Positions 35,305 to 44,135 of a stretch of 64,000 nt of DNA are shown one piece after another; within the stretch, counting starts at the first letter, position 1; each line of letters begins with the position of its first letter. The notes beneath the pieces are model-generated. The model was not told the DNA's origin, made no database searches, and saw only the letters and a list, made by a program, of their open reading frames with translations. The stretch is from Mucilaginibacter sp. L196 (GTDB lineage Bacteria > Bacteroidota > Bacteroidia > Sphingobacteriales > Sphingobacteriaceae). A program made the translations under genes and the position numbers. The stretch covers positions 32,764 through 96,763 of the forward strand of contig NZ_LMUO01000012.1 of assembly GCF_009765905.1 (NCBI RefSeq). Reading direction: 5' to 3'.

Positions 35305-36807
35305 ATGAGCACTACCATACTATCTATACAGCACGCCAGCGTACGTTATTTAAACAATCATATATTTAAAAACCTGTCATTCCATATAAATAAGGGTGAA
35401 AACTGGGCTTTGATTGGTAAAAGCGGCTCTGGTAAAAGCGCACTATTACAAACTATTACCGGCAGGTTTAATGTTACCGGAGGTGAGGTAAATTATACCT
35501 TTTTTGAAGAGTTTTTAGCACACCACCCCAATCATGATCCTACTTTAACACATCATAAACTGATTGCTTTGGTGGAGTCGAAACATCATTTCAGGAATCT
35601 ATCCAACACTACTGAATTTTATTATCAGCAGCGATATAATTCGTCGGACTCGGAAGACGCGCAAACTGTTGAAGAATATCTGAATGATATAAAACATGTT
35701 GACGGTGGTAACAACTATTGGACCTTTGATAAGGTTATTGAAACATTAAGGTTAGAGCCACTACGAAGCAAACAGCTCATCAAACTATCCAACGGCGAAA
35801 CCAAGCGGCTATTGATTGCGGCAGCGTTGATCAAAAACCCGGTTTTGTTATTACTGGATACCCCATTAACCGGCCTTGATGTGCAGACGCGCCAGTTATT
35901 TAATACGATACTGACCGAGATAACCAACTCCGGAATTTCGGTGATTATTGCGACATCACCAAGAGAGATACCTGATGCGATAACCCACATTGCCGTTTTG
36001 GAGGATGGGGAAATAGTTCAGACTATAGCAAAGGCTGACTTTAATCCGGAGCTGTTTAAAGACGAGGCAAAAACCAATGTAGATGCGGAAAAGTTGAAAA
36101 GCTTGCTTAACAATACTGAAAAGTCGGCCTATGCCTACATGGTAAAAATGAATGATGTGCATATAAAATATGGCGAAAAAGTTATTCTGGATAAAGTAAA
36201 CTGGCAAGTGTTGCCTGGCGAGCGATGGGCATTGCTAGGGCCGAATGGTGCCGGAAAATCGACCTTGTTAAGTTTGGTTAATGGCGATAACCCACAAGCT
36301 TATGCCAATGATATTGTTTTGTTTGATGTAAAGCGCGGCAGCGGAGAAAGTATCTGGGATATTAAGAAGAAAATAGGTTTTGTATCGCCGGAGCTTCATC
36401 AATACTTCCCGACAGATAACAGTTGCTTGCAGGTGATTGAATCGGGTTATTATGATACTTTGGGATTATTTAGGCCAAGTCAGAAAGTTAAGGCTGATAC
36501 TGCTTTAGCATGGATGCAGGCTTTAGAGATCGATAAATATGCACGTACACTATTAAAAAACATCCCGGCCAGCGCGCAACGTTTATGTTTATTGGCCAGA
36601 GCACTTATTAAAAACCCTGACCTATTGATATTTGATGAGCCTTGCCAGGGAATGGATGAGCATCAGCAACTAAACTTTAAGCAGATAGTAAATACAATTT
36701 GCGACATGAGTGATGTGACGCTGATTTACGTAACTCATTATCAGCATGAGATACCGGATAGTGTGACGAAGGTTTTAAGATTGGATAAGGGGTTGGTGGT
36801 AGAATAA
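35305..36807 (+). CDS. Tandem-ATPase ABC protein, ModF/YlmA-like
   Basis: 500 residues with two ABC ATPase domains. Domain 1: Walker A IGKSGSGKSALL, signature LSNGETKR, Walker B LLLLDTPLTGLD (Thr where Glu is usual). Domain 2: Walker A GPNGAGKSTLL, Walker B LLIFDEPCQGMD, and a degenerate signature IPASAQR in place of LSGGQ. The layout matches ModF-type proteins, soluble and with no permease nearby. Two of the ATP sites lack a canonical residue, so asymmetric hydrolysis is likely. Role uncertain: metal/oxyanion import or ribosome-related ABC-F-like function. Confidence 0.82.
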   Translation: MSTTILSIQHASVRYLNNHIFKNLSFHINKGENWALIGKSGSGKSALLQTITGRFNVTGGEVNYTFFEEFLAHHPNHDPTLTHHKLIALVESKHHFRNLSNTTEFYYQQRYNSSDSEDAQTVEEYLNDIKHVDGGNNYWTFDKVIETLRLEPLRSKQLIKLSNGETKRLLIAAALIKNPVLLLLDTPLTGLDVQTRQLFNTILTEITNSGISVIIATSPREIPDAITHIAVLEDGEIVQTIAKADFNPELFKDEAKTNVDAEKLKSLLNNTEKSAYAYMVKMNDVHIKYGEKVILDKVNWQVLPGERWALLGPNGAGKSTLLSLVNGDNPQAYANDIVLFDVKRGSGESIWDIKKKIGFVSPELHQYFPTDNSCLQVIESGYYDTLGLFRPSQKVKADTALAWMQALEIDKYARTLLKNIPASAQRLCLLARALIKNPDLLIFDEPCQGMDEHQQLNFKQIVNTICDMSDVTLIYVTHYQHEIPDSVTKVLRLDKGLVVE

Positions 36808-36822
36808 TTTATCATAAACTAT

Positions 36823-36916
36823 CGTCATTGCGAGGAACGAAGCAATCTCTACATAGGCAGGTCGCCCTTACGGTTCTCTGTATAGCATATAGATTGCTTC
36901 GTACCTCGCAATGACG
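36823..36916. repeat. CGTCATTGCGAGGAACGAAG palindromic repeat
   Basis: Arms cgtcattgcgaggaacgaag and cgtacctcgcaatgacg, with GCAATCT / AGATTGC inside. Same family as 30869-30954. Lies between the ModF-like gene and mqnC. Confidence 0.85.
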
Positions 36917-37001
36917 CTTGGTTTGGTTTTCTATATGTACAGGAAAATGTCAGCCCAATGTTAGCTAATCTCTAACCTGTATTCTCTAATCACTTTTTAT
37001 C

Positions 37002-37009
37002 TATATTTG
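37002..37009 (+). promoter_or_regulatory. -7 box TATATTTG at mqnC
   Basis: Exact TAnnTTTG match ending 3 bases before the ATG at 37013. The message would have almost no leader if this is the promoter. Confidence 0.45.
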
Positions 37010-37012
37010 TAT

Positions 37013-38137
37013 ATGAATACAGCCGATCTGTTACAGCGCGCTTTACAATTTGATTTCCTGAGCCAGGAAGAGGGTGTTTTTTTGTATAATAATGCATCTA
37101 CTCCTGATTTGATGTACGTGGCCAACGAACTGCGTAAAAAGCAGGTTCCGCACGGCAAGGTTACCTGGCAGATAGATCGTAATGTAAACACTACCAACGT
37201 TTGTATAGCCAACTGTAAGTTTTGCAATTTCTTCCGTCGCCCGGGGCACGAGGATAGTTACATTACCGATATTGAAACCTATAAAAAGAAGATCGAAGAA
37301 ACTTTCCGTTATGGCGGCGACCAGTTGTTATTACAAGGCGGTCACCACCCTGATTTAGGTTTATCTTTTTATACCGACTTATTTAAACAGTTAAAAGAAT
37401 TATATCCAACCCTAAAATTACACTCACTAGGCCCACCGGAGATTGCTCACGTAGCGAAACTGGAAAACATGAGCCATATTGATGTATTAAGGGCGATGAA
37501 AGAATCCGGCTTGGATTCGTTACCCGGCGCGGGTGCTGAGATATTGAACGACCGTGTACGCAGACTGATTTCGAAAGGAAAATGTGGTGGCAAGGAATGG
37601 TTAGATGTTATGCGTGCGGCACATCAGCTTAATTTACCAAGTTCAGCCACCATGATGTTTGGCCACGTAGAAACTATTGAAGAGCGTTTTGAGCATTTAG
37701 TTTGGATACGCGAAGTTCAGTCCGAAAAACCTGAAGGCCATTATGGCTTTGTGGCATTTATACCATGGCCTTTCCAGGATGATGGCACGCTGTTGCGTAA
37801 AGTGCGCGGCATTACGAATAATGTAACAGGCGATGAATACATCCGCATGATTGCGTTAAGCCGCATAATGCTGCCTAATATCAAAAACATACAGGCATCA
37901 TGGCTTACTGTAGGTAAACAAGTTGCCCAAATATGCTTACAGGCAGGTGCAAATGATTTTGGATCGATCATGATCGAAGAAAATGTAGTATCGGCAGCAG
38001 GTGCGCCACATCGATTCACTGCCAAAGGCATACAGGACTCAATAGCCGAAGCAGGTTTTGAACCACAGCTACGCAACCAAAAATATGAATGGCGCGATGT
38101 ACCTGTACAAATTGAAGAGCAGGTTATTAATTATTAG
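37013..38137 (+). CDS. mqnC: Cyclic dehypoxanthine futalosine synthase (radical SAM)
   Basis: 374 residues from ATG 37013. The radical SAM cluster motif CIANCKFC gives Cys64, Cys68 and Cys71 (CxxxCxxC). Also present are GGDQLLLQGGHHPDLG, LPGAGAEILNDRVRRL and GANDFGSIMIEENVVSAAGA. It cyclises dehypoxanthine futalosine in the futalosine route to menaquinone, the quinone used by this respiratory chain. No other mqn gene in the window. A shared terminator follows. Confidence 0.95.
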   Translation: MNTADLLQRALQFDFLSQEEGVFLYNNASTPDLMYVANELRKKQVPHGKVTWQIDRNVNTTNVCIANCKFCNFFRRPGHEDSYITDIETYKKKIEETFRYGGDQLLLQGGHHPDLGLSFYTDLFKQLKELYPTLKLHSLGPPEIAHVAKLENMSHIDVLRAMKESGLDSLPGAGAEILNDRVRRLISKGKCGGKEWLDVMRAAHQLNLPSSATMMFGHVETIEERFEHLVWIREVQSEKPEGHYGFVAFIPWPFQDDGTLLRKVRGITNNVTGDEYIRMIALSRIMLPNIKNIQASWLTVGKQVAQICLQAGANDFGSIMIEENVVSAAGAPHRFTAKGIQDSIAEAGFEPQLRNQKYEWRDVPVQIEEQVINY

Positions 38138-38152
38138 AAATATAAACCCAAT

Positions 38153-38187
38153 AAAAAACGCCATGTAAATAATACATGGCGTTTTTT
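38153..38187. terminator. Bidirectional terminator between mqnC and a ferritin-like gene
   Basis: A perfect stem AAAAAACGCCATGTA / TACATGGCGTTTTTT with a short AT loop lies between convergent genes, with a T-run on both strands. Confidence 0.85.
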
Positions 38188-38205
38188 GTTTTATTAACTT
38201 ACTAA

Positions 38206-39111
38206 TTAACTTTTTGGTTTTGTAAATGCTGGCACTAATATAGCAAGTACTTCACTCATTGTTAACGGTTCATCAAACGCCGCCGTTGCAGCAGCAACTG
38301 TTGTTGTACTACTTGTTGCACTAGGTAAATTAAGGATGTTAACGCCACCTTGTACACTTGTATTTTCTGGAGTAGCACCACCGTAGTTTGCATTTACTGC
38401 CGCAACACCGGTATCATTACTTGCAGCGCCTGAAGTATCAACACTTCCTGATGCAGCACTGGTAATCCATGGCAATACAGTTGCACCATATTTGGTCATA
38501 CGTAAATAACGGATGGCTGATGCGTGCCTTGCTTCTACAGCGTGTATATCAAGTGCTGCAGTTAAATAAGTTTGGTTACCCAATAAATTAGGGGCCTGGC
38601 CTTTGTATGCGCGTACGCCTGTATCTTCAAATGTTTCGGCAACAGCTAAAAATGTTTGATAGTTGGTAAAAACACCAGTGAATGGGCCAGCCTGTGAACC
38701 AGCACCACCGGTATAATCTAAATACACAAAATCAGACGCGGTAACCGGGGTACCACCTGCGGCATTAATTGCGCTTGTTAAAAACGTAACGTGTTTGTTT
38801 TCGTCAGACTGAATTTGAGAGATATAAGAGGTATCAGTTACTAATCCTGAAGCGGCCATCCCATCGTTGTAAAATGTCGCTTCTAATATTTCAAGTGTTA
38901 AAGCAAAGTTTAATACACTAATTACACTTGCTGATGCTGATTGACCATAGGCTTTTTTGAATAAATTGCCTAAAGCAAATGGAACCGCAGCAATAGCTAC
39001 CTTAGAACCAAAGCTCGTAATATTTTTTATCGCGTCGCGACGAGGGCTGATCCGGTCATTAAATTCCGGGTCAATTTTCTCTATTTCTTCTACTATACTA
39101 AATAAATTCAT
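38206..39111 (-). CDS. Ferritin-like domain protein, exported
   Basis: 301 residues. SPRRDAIKNITSFGSKVAIA near the N-terminus is a weak Tat-like signal. A four-helix ferritin_2-type domain follows, with carboxylate/His motifs ALTLEILEATFYNDG, DENKHVTFL, ETFEDTGVRAYKG and DIHAVEARHASAIR. The last about 90 residues are Ser/Thr/Ala-rich low complexity. Function in the family is unknown; a di-metal site is plausible from the Glu/His spacing. It follows a paralogue by 21 bases. Confidence 0.82.
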   Translation of the reverse strand: MNLFSIVEEIEKIDPEFNDRISPRRDAIKNITSFGSKVAIAAVPFALGNLFKKAYGQSASASVISVLNFALTLEILEATFYNDGMAASGLVTDTSYISQIQSDENKHVTFLTSAINAAGGTPVTASDFVYLDYTGGAGSQAGPFTGVFTNYQTFLAVAETFEDTGVRAYKGQAPNLLGNQTYLTAALDIHAVEARHASAIRYLRMTKYGATVLPWITSAASGSVDTSGAASNDTGVAAVNANYGGATPENTSVQGGVNILNLPSATSSTTTVAAATAAFDEPLTMSEVLAILVPAFTKPKS

Positions 39112-39132
39112 GATTGTAATTGTTAAAGGTGA

Positions 39133-39819
39133 TTAACTGAAACTGTTAGCTGAAACTTTAGTCTTCAAATAAGTGTTGGCTCCTACTAACACCGCGCTTG
39201 GTTTATTGCTGATGTTTAAACCGTTGGCATCAACCTGATCTGACGACACGAAGTTACCCTGGGTTATTAAGTTTCCGATCAAGGCCGCATGTCTTGCTTC
39301 TACCGAAACGATGCTACCCGCAATGGATAAATAAGCAGCATTCTGGATGTTATAAGCAATACCATCATAAGCAGTTACACCTAAATCTTCAAAAACTTTG
39401 GCAGCTCCTAATACCGCTGTTCTGCTTGTGAAGTCAATAGCGCTAAAATCAGGGGTTAATCCTTTTATGGCACTGGTGCCTAATGCCGCTTTAAAAAATT
39501 CACGGTGACATACTTCATGATCACGTATATCAGTTAAATACGTTAATTCGATTGATGGAATGCCGGTGTAGGGGGTAGCAACCACTTGTAAATAAAATGC
39601 AGCTTCTAATTGTTCCAGCGCGTAGGCGAAATTTAATATACCGGTATCACCGCTGCCTACATCAGTTACACCCGCTGTAGGCACAACATTATGGTCTTTA
39701 TGGCATGAGGATGCAACTGATAGTAAGCCTACCCCTGCCACTCCTACGCCCGCATAACGTAAAAACGACCTACGGGCCATATTTACATTAACATTAGTTA
39801 AATCTGTTTCCGTTTTCAT
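39133..39819 (-). CDS. Ferritin-like domain lipoprotein with Tat signal
   Basis: 228 residues. MARRSFLRYAGVGVAGVGLL is a twin-arginine signal (RRSFLR) ending at the lipobox-like VASSC, Cys39. The helical domain has the same Glu/His pattern as its neighbour: YALEQLEAAFYLQV, DHEVCHREFF, VFEDLGVTAYDG and VSVEARHAALIG. First gene of a two-gene operon. It is probably a folded, metal-loaded periplasmic or membrane-attached protein. Confidence 0.85.
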   Translation of the reverse strand: MKTETDLTNVNVNMARRSFLRYAGVGVAGVGLLSVASSCHKDHNVVPTAGVTDVGSGDTGILNFAYALEQLEAAFYLQVVATPYTGIPSIELTYLTDIRDHEVCHREFFKAALGTSAIKGLTPDFSAIDFTSRTAVLGAAKVFEDLGVTAYDGIAYNIQNAAYLSIAGSIVSVEARHAALIGNLITQGNFVSSDQVDANGLNISNKPSAVLVGANTYLKTKVSANSFS

Positions 39820-39939
39820 AATAGATGATTAATTTTATAAGTTTATACAGGTAGATACGCCTAATAAACGTATGCGGTTTTTTACTTTCAGGTTATTGAT
39901 TACAACCTCAGGGAATACAACTTAAATTTATAGTTAAAA

Positions 39940-40500
39940 ATGTTAAACACAGACCTTTATATTGAAGCGCTTATATTCTCATCTGAGCAAAGTTTGCGGG
40001 TTGAGGAGATAGCTTATTGCTTACAAGCAGCGCTGGAAGAGGATATCAGCATTGAACAAATAAATCAGAGCATCATCACTATAATAGAAAAATACCAGGA
40101 TGAAAATTTGGCAATTGAGTTGGTTAAAGTAAATAATGGTTACCAATTTCTCACCAAAAAACCTTTTCATCCGGTTATTAATCTGCTGCAATCGCAACGC
40201 TCAAAAAAGAAACTGAGCCAGGCAGCCCTGGAAACACTCGCGGTAATTGCTTACCGGCAGCCAACCACCAAAACAGATGTTGAACAGATACGTGGTGTGA
40301 ACTGTGATTACTCGATACAAAAGCTGCTAGAAAAGGAATTAATAGCCATTGTAGGCAAATCTGAAGCGGTTGGCAAACCGATACTTTATGGTACAAGCAG
40401 CCTGTTTATGGATTATTTTGGTATAAATAGCATGAATGATTTGCCTCATATAAAAGAACTTACAGCGGAAGAAAGTTCCATTGGCGAGGCCACAGAATAA
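39940..40500 (+). CDS. scpB: Segregation and condensation protein B
   Basis: 186 residues with two winged-helix domains. Typical sequence LYIEALIFSSEQSLRVEEIA and SQAALETLAVIAYRQPTTKT followed by DVEQIRGVNCDYSIQKLLEK. Partner of ScpA and Smc in chromosome condensation. The scpA gene is not adjacent. The ATG is preceded by an AT-rich spacer. Confidence 0.95.
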   Translation: MLNTDLYIEALIFSSEQSLRVEEIAYCLQAALEEDISIEQINQSIITIIEKYQDENLAIELVKVNNGYQFLTKKPFHPVINLLQSQRSKKKLSQAALETLAVIAYRQPTTKTDVEQIRGVNCDYSIQKLLEKELIAIVGKSEAVGKPILYGTSSLFMDYFGINSMNDLPHIKELTAEESSIGEATE

Positions 40501-40629
40501 TTTTAAAGATATTTTTAATAAAAATGGATTTTAATTATTTTTACTAATAAATAAGTCGCTATTTGTTAATAGGCAATTTTATTTGATTTAAATTTACATA
40601 GAATTAAGTTTTAAACTAAAAATTCGACA

Positions 40630-40830
40630 ATGGGAACGCCAAAAAAACCTTCAAAGAAAAAGCCGGATTCAAAAAGCGCAGGCGCGAAGAAAGCTGCTCC
40701 GGGATCTGTTGATCCGAAAGCTAAGAAGAGGATTATTGATGATGAGGATGACGAAGACTTTGATATGCCGCTTGATGAAATTGGTGGTTACGAAAGCTTT
40801 GAAGAATTCGACGAGGACGACGATTTTTAA
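40630..40830 (+). CDS. Small basic-acidic hypothetical protein
   Basis: 66 residues with a striking charge split. The first 35 are Lys-rich (PKKPSKKKPDSKSAGAKKAA), the last 30 are Asp/Glu-rich (RIIDDEDDEDFDMPLDEIGG and on). It looks intrinsically disordered. Not recognised as a named family, although similar short proteins near acetyltransferase-like genes are, I believe, found in Sphingobacteriaceae. Could be a charge-based binding protein. Confidence 0.65.
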   Translation: MGTPKKPSKKKPDSKSAGAKKAAPGSVDPKAKKRIIDDEDDEDFDMPLDEIGGYESFEEFDEDDDF

Positions 40831-40886
40831 AACATTTATATATATTTTTAGTAAAGCATTCAGAACATGCCTCTGGATGCTTTTTT

Positions 40887-40894
40887 TATATTTG
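40887..40894 (+). promoter_or_regulatory. -7 box TATATTTG before the GNAT-like gene
   Basis: Exact TAnnTTTG match, 17 bases before the ATG at 40912. Confidence 0.5.
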
Positions 40895-40911
40895 GGCATT
40901 TATAATACAAA

Positions 40912-42033
40912 ATGGTTATAACCGAGGTTAAGGATAAGGTAGCAAAAAAAGCATTTTTAGATGTAGCAAGGGTAATTTATCAAAATGACGACATTTGGGT
41001 ATGCCCGCTTGATAATGATGTTGAGGCTATATTCGACCCGGGTAAAAATAGTTTTTATAATCATGGCAAATGTATTCGCTGGGTACTTACCAGCGAGAAC
41101 GGGCAGCTGATTGGCCGGATAGCCGCGTTTATTAACAACGAAAAAGCTTACAATTATGAGCAACCAACCGGAGGCGTAGGTTTTTTTGAGTGTATTGATG
41201 ATGAAAAAACTGCCTTTTTGTTGTTTGACACTGCCAAAGCCTGGTTAAAAGAAAATGGCATGCAAGCCATGGACGGCCCCATCAACTTTGGTGAAAACGA
41301 CACATTTTGGGGTTTATTGAGCGAAGGTTTTACCTCGCCCCCGTCCTACGGGATGAATTATAACCCGGAATATTACAAGGCATTTTTTGAAAACTACGGT
41401 TTTAAAACCCAATACGAACAGATCACCAATTATCTGAATGTGCTTAAGCCTTTCCCCGAAAGATTTAGAAGGATAGCTAACTGGGTGATACAAAAACCAG
41501 GGTACACGTTTAAGCATCTTAAAGCAAGTGAAATTGAACAGTTCGCGGCTGATTTTATTGAGATTTATAACGATGCGTGGAAAGGCTTTGAAAACTTTGT
41601 ACCGATAACGCATGCTACCATATTAGAAAGCTTCAGGAAGATGAAGCCTTTGATGGATGAAAACCTGATATGGTTTGCCTACTTTAACGGCGAACCGGCA
41701 TCTTTCAATATTGTGTTGCCTGATGCCAACCCGATGATAAAACCATTGAAAGGCAAACTCGACCTAAAAGGTAAACTCACCTTTTTATACCTGAAATGGC
41801 GGGGCGTTAACCGGATGCGGGCTATTGTAATGGGCACCAAACAAAAATTCCAAAACCATGGCCTGGAATCGGCATTGTTTATAAAACTTGGTGAATATGT
41901 GTTACCATTAAGCCAATACGAAGAAATGGAACTATCATGGGTAGGCGATTTTAATGAAAAAATGATCGCGCTGCATGCAGCTATGGGTAGTGTATTTGGC
42001 AAAAAGCATTTAACAATGCGTTACATTTTCTAA
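40912..42033 (+). CDS. GNAT-like acyltransferase family protein
   Basis: 373 residues resembling the large two-GNAT-domain proteins found in Bacteroidota. It has MQAMDGPINFGENDTFWGLL in the middle, GMNYNPEYYKAFFENYGFK as the acyl-CoA-binding-like helix of the first domain, and RAIVMGTKQKFQNHGLESAL as the CoA-binding loop of the second. Acceptor unknown. No signal peptide. Single gene with its own -7 box. Confidence 0.72.
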   Translation: MVITEVKDKVAKKAFLDVARVIYQNDDIWVCPLDNDVEAIFDPGKNSFYNHGKCIRWVLTSENGQLIGRIAAFINNEKAYNYEQPTGGVGFFECIDDEKTAFLLFDTAKAWLKENGMQAMDGPINFGENDTFWGLLSEGFTSPPSYGMNYNPEYYKAFFENYGFKTQYEQITNYLNVLKPFPERFRRIANWVIQKPGYTFKHLKASEIEQFAADFIEIYNDAWKGFENFVPITHATILESFRKMKPLMDENLIWFAYFNGEPASFNIVLPDANPMIKPLKGKLDLKGKLTFLYLKWRGVNRMRAIVMGTKQKFQNHGLESALFIKLGEYVLPLSQYEEMELSWVGDFNEKMIALHAAMGSVFGKKHLTMRYIF

Positions 42034-42059
42034 GAAGCTGTTTAAAATTGATAAATAAT

Positions 42060-42229
42060 CGTCTTGCGATTCCTTGGCAATCCCCGACTTACAGAGCGGC
42101 GTACGAGAATATTTACTATCGTGCGGTGGCTGTCATCCTGAGCGTAGTCGAAGGACGCGCTTAAAGGCCTGCTCACATACTTCGACTACGCTCAGTATGA
42201 CAGCCTTTACGCACGTTATGCAATGACGA
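42060..42229. repeat. GTCATTGC palindrome interrupted by a nested GTCATCCTGAGCGTAG palindrome
   Basis: The outer arms are cgtcttgcgattccttggca and atgcaatgacg. Inside them, at 42128-42204, sits a complete ggctgtcatcctgagcgtag / cttcgactacgctcagtatg element. One repeat has landed inside another. Confidence 0.8.
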
Positions 42230-42279
42230 TTTTTTTTTATATAAAATAACATTCAATCGTTTTTAAACATTTTCGCATA

Positions 42280-42312
42280 AAAAAAGAGCCTAGTATAACT
42301 AAACTCTTTTTT
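42280..42312 (-). terminator. Terminator of the XRE regulator gene
   Basis: A stem AAAAAAGAG / CTCTTTTTT with a 15-base loop, 17 bases past the stop on the minus strand, and a T-run. Confidence 0.7.
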
Positions 42313-42328
42313 CGATATAGTTAAATAA

Positions 42329-42670
42329 CTACGCTATTTCTCGTCTGTGCCTTAATTCTTCAAAAAGCTCAATAACTTTTTTCTGTAATTCAATAACCTC
42401 GTTTTCACGATCGTTTAAACGTTTATGTACGTTTTCAAGCTCAGTAATAAATTTTTGATCCTGTTCGGTTTCATTAAAGGTAAGTAGTTGCACAACTCCC
42501 ATTTCAAACAAAGTAGCTATCTGCTCAAGGCGTGATAAATTAATATCGGTTATTCCGGTTTCAATTTTTGAAAACGCTGGTATTGAGATGTCTAAACGCT
42601 TCGCAACATCTTCCTGGCTCCAGCCTTTTTGATGACGAAGTAACCTTATTTTTTTACCAAGTGTTTTCAT
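42329..42670 (-). CDS. XRE-family helix-turn-helix regulator with coiled-coil tail
   Basis: 113 residues. HTH_3 domain in the first 65 (GWSQEDVAKRLDISIPAFSK then IETGITDINLSRLEQI), followed by a charged helical tail FITELENVHKRLNDRENEVI with heptad-like leucines, likely a dimerisation coiled coil. Stand-alone gene with its own terminator. Target genes unknown. Confidence 0.85.
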   Translation of the reverse strand: MKTLGKKIRLLRHQKGWSQEDVAKRLDISIPAFSKIETGITDINLSRLEQIATLFEMGVVQLLTFNETEQDQKFITELENVHKRLNDRENEVIELQKKVIELFEELRHRREIA

Positions 42671-42829
42671 ATAAAAATTAAATTATGGGTAGGTTGCGCT
42701 ATAGTTAATAAAGTTATGATTATTTTTTAATAACCTAATAAATTATTGAAAATAATTCTAATAATCCATTTCTTACTACTTCATTATCACTAAATTACGA
42801 CACCTTGTACGTATTAAGTTGCCAAAAAG

Positions 42830-43666
42830 TTACTTAATAAATTTGGCGGCAACCCAATCGCTATCATTTTTATGAATGATGTATTTTAAGCCATATTTAC
42901 GCGCCTCATCCATAATAATATCCAGATCTGGCTGTTCATAAAAACCGCTTAAATACAGTTCCCCTTCGGGCTTTAAAACCTCGTTGTAACGCTGTATCTG
43001 GTCGAGTAATATATTGCGGTTAATATTGGCTAATATGATATCATATTGCTCATCAGGTATCACTTCTTTTGATCCGCAGATGGCGGTAATATTATCAATA
43101 TTATTCAATTGCGCGTTTTCCAGCGTACTTTCAAAACAAACAACGTCGTAATCAATGGCAGTAACTTTAGCCGCGCCTAATTTTGATGCCATGATAGCCA
43201 AAATACCGGTACCACAGCCCATATCAAGCACATTCTTACCAGAGAATTCGTTCTCCATCATCAATTCCAACATCATTGATGTTGTTTGATGATGCCCGGT
43301 GCCAAAAGCCATTTTAGGGTCGATAACGATCTCATATTCAATCTCGGGCTTGGGTTGATGGAAGGTCGCCCGTACAAAAATCTTATCCTGAATATTTATC
43401 GGCTCAAAGTTACTTTCCCATACCTCATTCCAGTTTTTTTGGGGGATCAACGCAATTTCATAGCTGAAGGTGAATATATCCCGGTAAGGCATTAATGCCT
43501 CTATAAGCTTAGCCTCATTAAAATCATCTACAGGAATATAGGCTTTAAAGCCAAATTCCAGTTCCTCAAAAGTATCAAATCCCACTTCGCCAAGGCTATT
43601 TATCAGCATATCCTGCTGATAATCCTCTGTAACTATGAGGGTAAAAAGTAATTCGTAGTAATTCAT
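42830..43666 (-). CDS. prmA: Ribosomal protein L11 methyltransferase
   Basis: 278 residues. An N-terminal substrate-binding domain precedes a class I methyltransferase fold: motif I VLDMGCGTGILAIMASKLGA, post-I TAIDYDVVCFESTLENA, and the NPPY-equivalent DIILANINRNILL. MAFGTGHHQTTSMMLELM is PrmA-specific. It methylates lysines of ribosomal protein L11 with SAM. Follows a small membrane protein gene by 12 bases and may be co-transcribed with it. Confidence 0.93.
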   Translation of the reverse strand: MNYYELLFTLIVTEDYQQDMLINSLGEVGFDTFEELEFGFKAYIPVDDFNEAKLIEALMPYRDIFTFSYEIALIPQKNWNEVWESNFEPINIQDKIFVRATFHQPKPEIEYEIVIDPKMAFGTGHHQTTSMMLELMMENEFSGKNVLDMGCGTGILAIMASKLGAAKVTAIDYDVVCFESTLENAQLNNIDNITAICGSKEVIPDEQYDIILANINRNILLDQIQRYNEVLKPEGELYLSGFYEQPDLDIIMDEARKYGLKYIIHKNDSDWVAAKFIK

Positions 43667-43678
43667 TTTAGGTAGATA

Positions 43679-44134
43679 TTATTCAATAGCGGTAGCTGGC
43701 TTATGCTTCAATTTTATTTTCCCGCCAACTATCAACCCCAACATAAAAAAATTGATGACCCAATACGTTAGCTGGATCAATAACATTAATATTGCCATAC
43801 CGGCCAAATGGTAAATGCCTGTTTGCTTATCCCAAATGATGTAAGCGATACCGCCGGCAAAAATACCGCATAATAAAGCGGTGGCCGTAACAGCTGCATC
43901 CTTCCCCACCATCGACCACGAATGCGCGGCCTCCCATATCGGCAATACAATTACATATTGGGTTAGCAAAGCAGTGATGAAATATAAAGGCCAGCAGTAG
44001 TAAAAACAAGCCATGAAAGCATGTAAATTCCCCTTGCCCATGTCGCCCAAATGAATGGGGAAGACAATGGATTGCAGCAACACTATTACAGCGAATACTA
44101 CAAAACCGGCAAATGGAGGAAGAAATACTTTCAC
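43679..44134 (-). CDS. Hypothetical four-helix membrane protein upstream of prmA
   Basis: 151 residues. Hydrophobic segments: FAGFVVFAVIVLLQSIVF, CYYCWPLYFITALLTQYVIV, AVTATALLCGIFAGGIAYII and LAGMAILMLLIQLTYWVINF. No motif I recognise. It sits between tpiA and prmA on the same strand; 12 bases to prmA. Confidence 0.65.
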   Translation of the reverse strand: MKVFLPPFAGFVVFAVIVLLQSIVFPIHLGDMGKGNLHAFMACFYYCWPLYFITALLTQYVIVLPIWEAAHSWSMVGKDAAVTATALLCGIFAGGIAYIIWDKQTGIYHLAGMAILMLLIQLTYWVINFFMLGLIVGGKIKLKHKPATAIE

Positions 44135-44135
44135 T

